From the IMG/VR virus record IMGVR_UViG_3300037189_023486, positions 1 through 24,592 of that record: a stretch of DNA of 24,592 nucleotides. One strand, given 5' to 3'. The position numbers and the translations under genes are program-made. The notes beneath the pieces were generated by a model. The model worked only from the letters and a program-made list of their open reading frames with translations. It was not told the origin of the DNA and did no database searches. Below are positions 7,301 to 16,200 of the stretch, piece by piece. Source of the DNA: a virus. Positions within the stretch are counted from its first letter, which is position 1; each line of letters starts with the position of its first letter.

Positions 7301-10300
7301 ACTACTATAACTTGCAGATAATTTTTCAGTTTTAATATATGGATTTATTTGATAAGTTGTTGTTGGAGCACTAAATGGACCATATTTGTGATTTCCAGAT
7401 GCAACTCTAAAACTAATTAAATTTGCACCATTGAAAGTTCCAACTACAGTTTCTCCTACTTGAAATGCATTAGACGCGCCATAATTTTGTAAAGATGGGT
7501 CGTTTGCTATTTCTATCAATTTGGGAACAAAATCAACAGAACTATTGCCATCAAGGAATTGATAATACTGAGTTCCTGGTTTGAGCATTGTTACTGAAAA
7601 CTCAGTATTTCTAGATCTCATAAATGCTTCTCTAAAAGATCCAACAAAAAGTCGTTGACTTGTTGTATCCGAATTTACAGAAGCATTTCTTATTTCATTT
7701 GATCTAGTAGTGCTTTCTACAGTTGTATCTACAAATCTTCCCCAACCTCCACCGATTGATACAGATCTACTTTCATTAGTATCTTGACCTCTAATTTCTC
7801 CAATATTCAAATTTACTGTAACCGACCTTTCAATAGTTCTATCTGGCAATTGTACAGTTCTAATCCAACGATCTTCCGATGGAGTTAATTTAATCTCTCC
7901 AGTATATACGATAACATTGAAAGGATTTACATTTTCAACTCTAGTTGCAAAAGGTTGTTCTATCCATCCAACAGAATTATATTTTAAAGTTATAAGATTT
8001 CCTGTTTTTTGAACATTTGGATCAAGTAAATCAAAATTAATTGACAAATCTAATTGTTCATCAATTAATTGACTAGCTGGAGCAATTTGACTTTTGAGCG
8101 AATTTCTACTAACAATTGGTGAAAGTTCTTTTAATTCAGGGTTTACTTGAATCTTAGATAATCTTCTGTTTATTAAATCAAAACTTTTAAAATCATCTAC
8201 AAAGAATCCAGATTTAAATCTATCATTTCCCTGAGCATCTTGGATTTGAAGTGTTTGAGTATTTAATTCCAATAATGATAAAGAAGTAACTCTTTCCAAA
8301 TTTTCTACTCTATCTTCAATTGCACCAATATCTCTCATGGTATATCTTCTATTTTCATCCAAAGATATTAATGCTTCTTGTGGAGTATAAAGATAAGGAG
8401 ATAATCTAATTGTGGCAATATTCATCACCTCTAGATTTTTTCTAGGTTCTTTTGGACTTCTTGAAGACACTCCCTTTTCAACTATTAAAGATCCAAACTT
8501 ATCAATATATAATTTATCAATTCTTCCCAAATAATAAGTATATCCTATTAAAGAACTTTCATTGGGAGATAAAATAACTTTAGGATCAGAATCAAAACTT
8601 CTTTGAGAAAAATCGAATGGTGAAGCACTAGTACTAGTAAAAACTGAAACTCTTGGTCTAAAATCTAAAGTATCTGATGCCCTCACACTGCCAGGTCCAA
8701 TATTTGGTATATCATTCTGGAATCTTTGTTGATCATAACTTAAAACTGTAAATACATCACCACTATCATTAGATGGTACTGAATAATAATCAAATACAAC
8801 CAATAGTTGTTTAGCGGGTTCAGCAATACCTGTTCTTCTAACTAGTTTTGAATAATCATAATATTGATCTTTTTGTCCTTTATCTAAGGTATAAGAATTT
8901 GTGATATTTTTATACTTCCCAACAGTGATGGATTCAATACTTGTAGTTATATTCGATTCTTGGAAAAGAACAGATTCCCCTTCGGTAAATGAATTTTCAT
9001 TCAAATATACAATTCCCAAAATATTTGTACTTGGTTTTGTGACAACTCTTGCTACTGCTTTACTGGATTTTCCAACTATGTTTTCTCCAATTATTGCATT
9101 TGTAGTTACATTAGCACTAGCACTAAATTGAATAGTATCTAATACTGGAGATGATGAATCAAAAGATTCATAAACAGCAATTATCTTAGATACATCGGGA
9201 TATTTTAAACAAATTTCTTCATCTTGAACTCTTAATCCATAATATTGATTATATGTCAATCCATCATTAAGAGAAGATCCATTAGTTGTTCCTGATTGAG
9301 CATATTTTGAAAGACTTACATTAATTGTTGCACTTTTATTGTATGTTTTTACCTTGGATTGAATTCCATTTTTAACTAATGATACATTAACAACAATATC
9401 GGATTGATTTGTTCTTAAATTACTAATTGTTACTATGTTGTTACTAAGAGAAAATTTATCAGAAGTCAAATTTTCTACTACTCCATCAGAATAATGGATA
9501 GAATATCTTTCTTCATCAAAAGATTGGAAAAATGCACTAGTAATACCAGTAATTTGGGAAATATTAAATGTCATTACACCAGAACTATTAGTAGTTTCTG
9601 ATGTTATTTGCTCATTGAGAGATAAAAGAGAGTTAGATAGATTAACCGATGATACATTATCATCTGGTAGTTGTGCATATAATTTTCCTGGTCCACCTAT
9701 GATTGGAGCCCCAAGAAATACATTGGTTGGGGTTACTGTAGTTCCTGGCAAAGTATTATCACATACATTAGAAACTGCTGCTCCAAGGGCAGCAACAGTT
9801 AATGTAGTTCCATTTACTGCCGTTACCCTATTAAATGTTTCTACAGATCCCGCAGATTTCCTATATTTGATAATAGTTCCTATATTAATACCTGTAAAAG
9901 GTTTACTGGAAGTTACTGTACCATCAGAAGCGATTGATACATTAGTAATTCCATTTGGAAAATAAAAATTTTCTAGTTTAGTATCTGCAGAAAAAGTTGG
10001 ATATCCTGATGTTGATTGATATACGGATTTAATATTTTGTGTATTATATACTCTCAGCGATTTAATTGTTCTTGGAAATTCCAATCCATTAATAAGAATT
10101 TGTTCTCCTACTAAAAATGTTCCTGATGTTTGTCTTAAACTAATAGTGGTGGAATCTCCTCCAGCGGAAACTGCATATCCGCTAGCACCGCTACTTTTGC
10201 CTTTAACGAAAGAAGTTGCTGGTAATTCTGTGTTTGAAACTGAAGAATTTAAAGTTAATGTAGTATATGTCTGAATGTCGTAGAGATATAAATCCCAATT

Positions 10301-11638
10301 AGTTGCATTATTTGTATATGCAGCATCGGTCAATTCAAATGCATACACTCTAGCATCACCAATTGTAGATCCACTATCACCTACTCTTCTATCTTTTAAT
10401 AAAATTGTATATTTTTGTCTAGGAACTCCTGAAACATTATTTACTTTTAAGTTATTACCCATTTCAAATGGAATATTTGAAGCATCTATGGTTTCAGTAT
10501 CTCTTGGTTTTTCAACATCAATAATAGATGTACCAGTTTTTAATACATCATATCCCCTAACATAACATTTTCCTGGAGATACTTTTACACACATCAAATT
10601 GTCTGATGGGGTATTTCCTTGTTCAGTTTTTTCATCCTCAAAAAATAATCCATTATTTCCAAGTCTATCATTTAGTGAATTATGAACTGATGGAACAAAT
10701 GGTTGTATAGCATAATCTCCAGATTCATCATAAGTTCTTTCAGCCAAATAATCTTTTATTATTGAATATTGACTCTTTGATTCAATTTTTTTAATTTTAC
10801 CATCTTTAATTCTCAATAACTCAACAAAATCAGTATCATTTAGATCCGTTATTGGTTTTTTAGTTAAAGTTAATTTAATTTTAAATCTATCTGCACCAGG
10901 AGCTGCATAATTTGTAAATCCTTTTGCATTATCATATAATGTTGGATCATCTTTAGCAGTTACAATTAATTCGTCAATTTTTAATCCAACTCTATATGAT
11001 GGAGTATTTGTATAATAATCTAAGATTATTGTTTGAAAATCTACATTTACAAAAGAACCTCTGATAAAGTAAACACCTCTACCAATAGATGCAGCGGAAC
11101 CTATAGAAGTTGCATTTGTTGAAACTAGTGATGCAAATGGTGTTCCCGCATTAATTGTGGTATTACCATAAGTTATATTTTCATCTGCTATTAAAGATTC
11201 ACCATCTTCAAATTGATTAAAAGTAAAATTATCATCGGATTCTTTGTATTTAACATATATTGTTAAATCTTCTACATTAGTTCCATCAGGCAGAACAACA
11301 TATTGAATAGAAGCTGTTGTACCAGAAATTTGACCCCTTACAGTTTTTTTTATAAAATAATCAATGTATACTGAAATGTCAGTGCCATAATTAGTTGGGT
11401 TAAGTTTGACTGCATAAAATTGCCCATCATATGCAATATTACCAGGGATCACCATTGATCCCTCTTTAAATATATGACTACCAAACGATTCTATTTGATT
11501 TTGTAAAATAGACTGTAATGTAGTTAATTCTCTAGACTGAATCGGACGCCCAGGATTGAATAATACTTTATAGTAATTATCATTGGGATCAAAATTATCG
11601 TAATATGGACTGATATTTAAATTTGTTTTTTGTGCCAT
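4376..11638 (-). CDS. Giant DUF4815-type virion structural protein (2,420 residues)
   Basis: The N-terminus, 'PYYDNFDPNDNYYKVLFNPG' followed by 'QSRELTTLQSILQNQIESFG', is the hallmark of DUF4815 phage structural proteins. Next come 'CVKVSPGKCYVRGYDV' (~residues 345-360), long Ser/Thr-rich beta regions, and a predicted coiled coil at ~1085-1130 ('RDIGAIEDRVENLERVTSLSLLEL'). A Thr-rich linker (~1535-1588) leads to 'VDPLAQSFVV' with 'FLTAVDLFFAAK' and 'YLSPGREYAIVI' (~1588-1730). Two Gly-Tyr repeats lie near ~1843 and ~1890, an 'IENEIIKYE...IGTLMY' module near 2043-2085, and a C-terminal beta domain ending 'PKIKEFRTIAVR'. It follows gp8 with a 5-base gap and occupies the place of T4 genes 9-12 and wac. 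A peripheral baseplate or fibre-attachment role is therefore likely but inferred. No signal peptide or membrane segment is seen. Confidence 0.88.
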   Translation of the reverse strand: MAQKTNLNISPYYDNFDPNDNYYKVLFNPGRPIQSRELTTLQSILQNQIESFGSHIFKEGSMVIPGNIAYDGQFYAVKLNPTNYGTDISVYIDYFIKKTVRGQISGTTASIQYVVLPDGTNVEDLTIYVKYKESDDNFTFNQFEDGESLIADENITYGNTTINAGTPFASLVSTNATSIGSAASIGRGVYFIRGSFVNVDFQTIILDYYTNTPSYRVGLKIDELIVTAKDDPTLYDNAKGFTNYAAPGADRFKIKLTLTKKPITDLNDTDFVELLRIKDGKIKKIESKSQYSIIKDYLAERTYDESGDYAIQPFVPSVHNSLNDRLGNNGLFFEDEKTEQGNTPSDNLMCVKVSPGKCYVRGYDVLKTGTSIIDVEKPRDTETIDASNIPFEMGNNLKVNNVSGVPRQKYTILLKDRRVGDSGSTIGDARVYAFELTDAAYTNNATNWDLYLYDIQTYTTLTLNSSVSNTELPATSFVKGKSSGASGYAVSAGGDSTTISLRQTSGTFLVGEQILINGLEFPRTIKSLRVYNTQNIKSVYQSTSGYPTFSADTKLENFYFPNGITNVSIASDGTVTSSKPFTGINIGTIIKYRKSAGSVETFNRVTAVNGTTLTVAALGAAVSNVCDNTLPGTTVTPTNVFLGAPIIGGPGKLYAQLPDDNVSSVNLSNSLLSLNEQITSETTNSSGVMTFNISQITGITSAFFQSFDEERYSIHYSDGVVENLTSDKFSLSNNIVTISNLRTNQSDIVVNVSLVKNGIQSKVKTYNKSATINVSLSKYAQSGTTNGSSLNDGLTYNQYYGLRVQDEEICLKYPDVSKIIAVYESFDSSSPVLDTIQFSASANVTTNAIIGENIVGKSSKAVARVVTKPSTNILGIVYLNENSFTEGESVLFQESNITTSIESITVGKYKNITNSYTLDKGQKDQYYDYSKLVRRTGIAEPAKQLLVVFDYYSVPSNDSGDVFTVLSYDQQRFQNDIPNIGPGSVRASDTLDFRPRVSVFTSTSASPFDFSQRSFDSDPKVILSPNESSLIGYTYYLGRIDKLYIDKFGSLIVEKGVSSRSPKEPRKNLEVMNIATIRLSPYLYTPQEALISLDENRRYTMRDIGAIEDRVENLERVTSLSLLELNTQTLQIQDAQGNDRFKSGFFVDDFKSFDLINRRLSKIQVNPELKELSPIVSRNSLKSQIAPASQLIDEQLDLSINFDLLDPNVQKTGNLITLKYNSVGWIEQPFATRVENVNPFNVIVYTGEIKLTPSEDRWIRTVQLPDRTIERSVTVNLNIGEIRGQDTNESRSVSIGGGWGRFVDTTVESTTRSNEIRNASVNSDTTSQRLFVGSFREAFMRSRNTEFSVTMLKPGTQYYQFLDGNSSVDFVPKLIEIANDPSLQNYGASNAFQVGETVVGTFNGANLISFRVASGNHKYGPFSAPTTTYQINPYIKTEKLSASYSSSSKVLNIDTFSLSEEAQGRYSGYLVKGMVLVGQTSGAVAYVKDLRLISDNYGDIIGTFFLRDPNASPTPTVRIQTGNKTYKITSSSTNKDPLPGSTSVSTAETSYSSEGTVEQFENVITTTNTTTNTLITQTSTDTVTTARYVDPLAQSFVVGGNIEAPSPTNTNDDVNGAFLTAVDLFFAAKPTGNNPVRIEIRNMQLGTPTREIIGKPVTLRPDDVKTSDTAEIATHVVFESPIYLSPGREYAIVIISDTSDDYELWTAQMGEKTVNTASLPDASSVRYTTQFSMGSLFKSQNGSIWTANQYQDLKFKLYKAEFTSQSGTSYFYNPTLDSSNGYIKNLDNNALTTFPKTATIGITTVSNSTLTSILSLGRKIGESTKTYNYGYVVGVGCSVGTVGLTTGGKNYVTDSSVDTFNITGKGSGLVLNISATNGVITGTPTIVSRGHGYAVGDVVGIVTSTAGNTGTDARITITGNGNCIDTLYLSGVQAESFTGDGSAQLVYYNGGTRVSLGSTLITSYSSDTNQNSGNFIRVSHFDHGMYSKVNKLTISDVEPNYPPVAISAPLIAESTTISVAIADTANFGTFEGIPVSATNPGYVKIENEIIKYESVGNGLLNTISRSQDSTISIVHPIGTLMYKYELNGVSLRRINTNHDISDLDITLDEYYLEIDRSSTKGTDRSADASLANAPQLSFTDRNTLGGPNIHATQNIQYNALIPNYNILTPGSLTSVSAAIRSTSGTSVSGDEVSFLDNGFEPVELNKLNTFNSTRIVCSKINETEYLSGVPRNKSFTTAITLNTNDKNLSPAIFCDSAHTEFNSNRLDRPIIDYISDSRVNSGLYDPHSSIYVSNTITLQQPATSLKVILSAYRPASSDFRVLYSLIRPDSSEVTQAFELFPGYNNLTLDNNGKYSVIDSGKNTGEPDAYVNPNLTYGFSEYQFTADNLDLFTGYTIKIVMSGTNQAYAPKIKEFRTIAVR

Positions 11639-11643
11639 TTTTT

Positions 11644-13194
11644 TTAAAATTCCAGGATAATTTTAATGTCTTCTTTTTGTCTAGAATTTCTAGAAACTAG
11701 AGGTCTATTATCAATGTAAATAATATCTCCCGATCCTTTATTTATCTCAGGATTTGCCAACCCATTAGTAAATGTAACTCCCAAATTTATAACTTTATTT
11801 GCAACCGTAACTTTATTATCACTGAAGGAAGTATCAATTGATCCAGAAAATGGAATAATTTGATTTGATGTTGACTCAAAATCTAATACCTTAGAATCTT
11901 CAGATACTGTATTGTAATCTGTTTGATCCTTATTACCAGTAGCACCAAAATATAATGATCTATCTCTATAATATCTTAAAACCTTGGTCTCACTATCATA
12001 TGAGGCAACATATCCTTTTGCAACTCCATCAGTTACTATTTGACTAATTTCTTGACCAATTGTTGGTGTTCCACTAAATGATGATGTGAGTTTTATTGAA
12101 TATAATGATGAATATTGATTTTCTGTAAAAATAGAGTCTGATCCAAAACTGGTTGGATTTTTTAAAATTCCAATTTGGGCAAACTTAGTATCTGTCGGAA
12201 AATCTTTTGTCGAATCATCAAATCTAGCATAAATTAAAATCTTATCAGTTCCCAATTCTTTGTAGATATCATATCCATGACCTTTAGATGGAGGAATAAT
12301 GGGTATCAATTTTGCTGGGTTGGGAATGGATCCACCAGGTTGAAGAGGACCCAAATCTACTATTCCATAGGTGTATCCACTTCCTCCAGATGTAACCGTA
12401 GCAGATAAAATACTACCATTTCCAGAATCCACTTCAATTAATACTTTTCCTCCAGATCCATCACCAAGTATATTAACTTCTCCGGAATTATAATTTGATC
12501 CAGCATTTTCGATATATATTTTTTTAATTTGGTTCTCATTTATAGTAGAATCTCCATTTTCTCTAACTGAAACTATCTGAGAATCTGTGGAAGTTTCCCA
12601 TTCACTTGGAACAACAATATATTCGGTAGAATCAAATTTTATAACATCACTTGGAGAAACTGAAAAAAGATATTTCCATATGTAACCATCTCCACTTTCT
12701 CCTGCTGCAGATGGTTCCAAATCAGTAAATTTTGGTTCATCCTGAGAAGAATTTCCTTTTGGATTTTCTCCAGAAGATCCATTATCAATACAAATATAAA
12801 CCCTATAATCACTATTCATTACATAGTAATTTGCATCATAAAGTCTATATGAATTTGATGTTGGACTTGGTTTTTCTGTACTATAATCATGTCGATACAT
12901 TTCATACTTAAAATTGGCAGTCCAATCCAATCTTCTTATAATTCTTCTAATATTAGAATCTGTAATTTTTCTTGCAAAAATTGATGTGTCATGATAGTGC
13001 CCAGTATAATCAAAATTATCAACAGGTGATGGTGGGTTTTCATCCCAATTATCAGTCCTACCAAATCCAATGGATGCTGGATCTTGGTTGCACAATCCCG
13101 CAAAAACATAATAAGAATTTGAAGTATTTGTCACAGAATCAACAAAATTGTTGGCATTCAGTATTCTAAATTGATCTGTTACAACTGCAGCCAT
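11644..13194 (-). CDS. gp8: gp8, baseplate wedge protein
   Basis: 516 residues, starting MAAVVTDQFRILNANNF, a start I recognise from gp8 of cyanophages and relatives. gp8 is a wedge component of the baseplate (T4 gp8 has 334 residues and is dimeric). Conserved-looking parts are 'SYYVFAGL', 'DPASIGFGRTDNWDENPPSPVDN', 'NFKYEMYRHDYS', 'YRVYICIDNG', 'GYIWKYLFSVSPSDVIKFDS', 'KGHGYDIYKELG' and the C-terminal 'IYIDNRPLVSRNSRQKEDIKIILEF'. The extra length includes a segment at about residues 225-285 with two Gly-Tyr repeats ('AGSNYNSGEVNI', 'GGSGYTYGIVDL'), the same module seen in gp14 and the giants. A perfect late promoter octamer lies 17 bases upstream. There is no strong ribosome binding site, only AGAAAAAA. 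Confidence 0.88.
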   Translation of the reverse strand: MAAVVTDQFRILNANNFVDSVTNTSNSYYVFAGLCNQDPASIGFGRTDNWDENPPSPVDNFDYTGHYHDTSIFARKITDSNIRRIIRRLDWTANFKYEMYRHDYSTEKPSPTSNSYRLYDANYYVMNSDYRVYICIDNGSSGENPKGNSSQDEPKFTDLEPSAAGESGDGYIWKYLFSVSPSDVIKFDSTEYIVVPSEWETSTDSQIVSVRENGDSTINENQIKKIYIENAGSNYNSGEVNILGDGSGGKVLIEVDSGNGSILSATVTSGGSGYTYGIVDLGPLQPGGSIPNPAKLIPIIPPSKGHGYDIYKELGTDKILIYARFDDSTKDFPTDTKFAQIGILKNPTSFGSDSIFTENQYSSLYSIKLTSSFSGTPTIGQEISQIVTDGVAKGYVASYDSETKVLRYYRDRSLYFGATGNKDQTDYNTVSEDSKVLDFESTSNQIIPFSGSIDTSFSDNKVTVANKVINLGVTFTNGLANPEINKGSGDIIYIDNRPLVSRNSRQKEDIKIILEF

Positions 13195-13211
13195 ATTACT
13201 AGTTTTTTCTA

Positions 13212-13219
13212 TATTTATA
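13212..13219 (-). promoter_or_regulatory. T4-type late promoter octamer TATAAATA before gp8
   Basis: A perfect TATAAATA on the coding strand lies in the 30-base gap between the giant gene's stop and the gp8 start, with 17 bases to the ATG. The position fits a late transcript that begins just before gp8 and runs on through the DUF4815 gene. The octamer also lies within an 8-codon TAATG-initiated micro-frame (13200-13226). I found only this one and the copy at 4002-4009 as perfect octamers on the coding strand, and both are intergenic. Confidence 0.72.
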
Positions 13220-13224
13220 CTTCA

Positions 13225-16200
13225 TTATATGATAACTTTTGGTAATGATCCATTTAATCTTAAACCAGTACCTCTTCTTTGAATATCTGAAAAAGTAGAG
13301 AGACCAACATTAACTGTATTTCCAGATACTGTTAATGAAATTGGAGAATCTGAGCGAGTAAATCCAGATAATCTGCCCCAAGAAAATTTTCCTATTGGAC
13401 TTGATATAGTTCCAGTTGTTGCTATCCCAACTGTAGATGTTCCAGATCTTATATTTGTAACTATTTCTGCGTTTGGTCCTGTAGATGTTATACTGTGTAC
13501 ATAATAAATGTTATCCAAGAATGTTGTACCAATTCCAACAATAGTGGAATTTGAAGTATTAATGGAAGTGACACCTTTACCTACAGATGTATCAAAAATA
13601 TAAATTGGATAACCAGTTGATAATCCACTGAAACTTGAAGTTGCAGATCTTAAGAAAAATTTAAGTGCTAAAGGATTTCCACCAGTACCTGTTGTGGTTC
13701 CAATTCCAGTAACAATTCCAGAAAATCCACTAACTAAAGAAACATCTTTAATTAATTCCATTTTTAAATTATCATTAGTAGAATTTGGATCCACTATTAA
13801 TGAATTAAATTTAATATTTGGTGAAACTAGATTTTCATAATTGAAAAATTGTGCATTATCTAAGAATATTTGTGTATCTGTGGTGGAGAAATCCTTAATT
13901 ATTTTTGCTGTTGGATATACTTGAGATTCTATAGAGTCTCTAGATTTATAAACTATTTCTCCATTAATTTCAGTATCTACCTTTTGCTTGGTCCAGGCAA
14001 GAGGTTTATAATTATTTACATCAATACCTTGATCAAAATATAAGTTCGTTTCAAATTTATCAGAATATTGTAAATCAAATACTTTTCTTCTATTTTGAGA
14101 TATTAAATTAGTATTGTTGCCGTTTAATACCTGAACAATATCACCTTTTTTGATGGTAGTGTTCACAGGGACGAGGGAACTATCTTCTTCTTTTGTTCCT
14201 CTGTAGAAAAATACTGCAACATTATCACTTTCTTTGGGAGCAGTTGTAAATGTGAAGGAAGTTCCGCCATCAAAATTATATGCAATTCCTGGTTCCTGAA
14301 TTACTCCGTTTATGACAATTAATAACAAATTATTCATATTAATTTCTGGAGAATTTTCAGATTTTTCAAAACTAAGTAGCGAGGAATTATAATATAATGG
14401 GAAAGTAGTTCTTTCTCCATCTTGGTAACTCTTTATAGAGTCAATATAATCGAATTCTCCAAATTGCCAGGATGCAAAAGAATCTGAGAATGTGTCAATA
14501 ACTGTTAATTTGAATTGGGAAATTGGAGATGACAATCTACCGCTAGTAACTAATCCAACTGGTGTAAATACATCTCCTTTATTAAATCCATAACCCTGTC
14601 TTGTTATGTTGAAAGTTTTAACCTCAAAATAAGTAGATCCAATTCCAGTAGTTGAACTTGCACCAACTTCAATATCTAATAATAATCCAGTTCCTGTAGT
14701 AGTTGTAGTTCCAATACCCAATCTAGAGATTCCAATAATTTCAAGATTTTGATATGATGGTGGAGAAACAAATATTTGTGGATTTGTGTATCCAGTACCA
14801 CCATTTGCCACATTAAAGGATAATGTTCCACCAGCACCGACTGTCGCAGTAATTGATGCTGGAGTTCCTGTATGTCCACTTTGATATACACTCACTCCGA
14901 TTGAAATAATTCCGTTATACCCAGAACCTAATCTATCCGTAGACCCCTTACCTACAGAAATTATGCTTCCAGAGTTTACAACTGCCGTGACAGAAGCGCC
15001 TGCAAGTGGAGCATATCCCAATCCTCCAGATGATCCTAAAGAAACAATTATTCCACCCCTTGGTAATTGATTTTGATTTACATCATAAACTGATGTAATA
15101 ATATTTCCTTCATTATCAGTTATTCCTGAAAATACTACACTGGATACTCCCACATTTGTATTTTCATATATTCTAAAATTATTTGCGGGATTATTATCTG
15201 TTGTTGGAGTTTGGAAAATTCCATTTATTAATAAAATTCCATTTCCTCCAGTTAATCCTAATCCTGCAGTATTAATTCCCTGAGAAGTTAATGTAAATGT
15301 TTTTCCTATTCCAGTAAATTTTAAAGAAATATCATCATATATTTGATTTGTTGTATAATTATTTCTTAAATATACTCTTCCTGTAAAATCAGCAGTTTCA
15401 AACGATAAATTGCTACTATCTGTAATTATTTGAGGATTTCCTCTTGGAGACTCCGCAAAAAATATACTATTTCCAACAATATTATAAGATCCTTTATAAA
15501 TTGTTGCAATTCCTGTAGTATCTTGGTGGGATGTTGCTGATGATCCAACTGCTCCTCTGTTAACTTGAACCAGATTAATATTTCCAGTATTTGTAATTGG
15601 TCCCACACTAGTAGTTCCAAGTCCAACATTCGTAATAGACATATATTCATTATCTATTTTTAAAATATCATTTGGTTTTATTGAAGAAATTCCACTTAAT
15701 GCAAATATTGAAGATTGTGAATTAATTTGTCCACCGTTATTAGTTAAATTATATTTTAATGGTGTAAATGTAATTGGATATTGAATAACATTATCAATTG
15801 TAATAATAGTTTTTGAATTTTTTTCATACATTTCAAGTTGATGAGCATTTCCAACACCATAAGAAGTAAATGTTACACCTATTCCTTGTTGTGCATAATC
15901 TTTTCTGGTAGATAGTTTGAATGTATCTTTGGAAGTTTTGATTACATAGACATCTGATGGCAAACGATTTGTTGTAATCCCCAAAGAATTTAATGTTGTA
16001 CCTATGCCTACAGCACTTTGTGCAACTCCAATAAATGTAGATTTAGGAGTATAGATTAATTTCTCACCATTACTAAAGAAATGATTTTTTATTGAAAACT
16101 CACCAGTTGCAGGATTTAAAATAGAACTATTTGTAGGATCAAAAGTATATGCAAATATTGGATATCCATCAGATGTTAAATTAAATTCTTTTCTGTTTAT

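Noticed and set aside
9615-9965. 116-codon open frame on the + strand
   Set aside because: Antisense shadow of the DUF4815 gene; no ribosome binding site and no recognisable domain. All confident genes in the window are on the minus strand.
14676-15650. Two minus-strand frames of 71 and 74 codons overlapping the giant gene out of frame
   Set aside because: Leu/Gln/His-rich alternative-frame translations of the giant gene; the main frame carries conserved modules through both regions.
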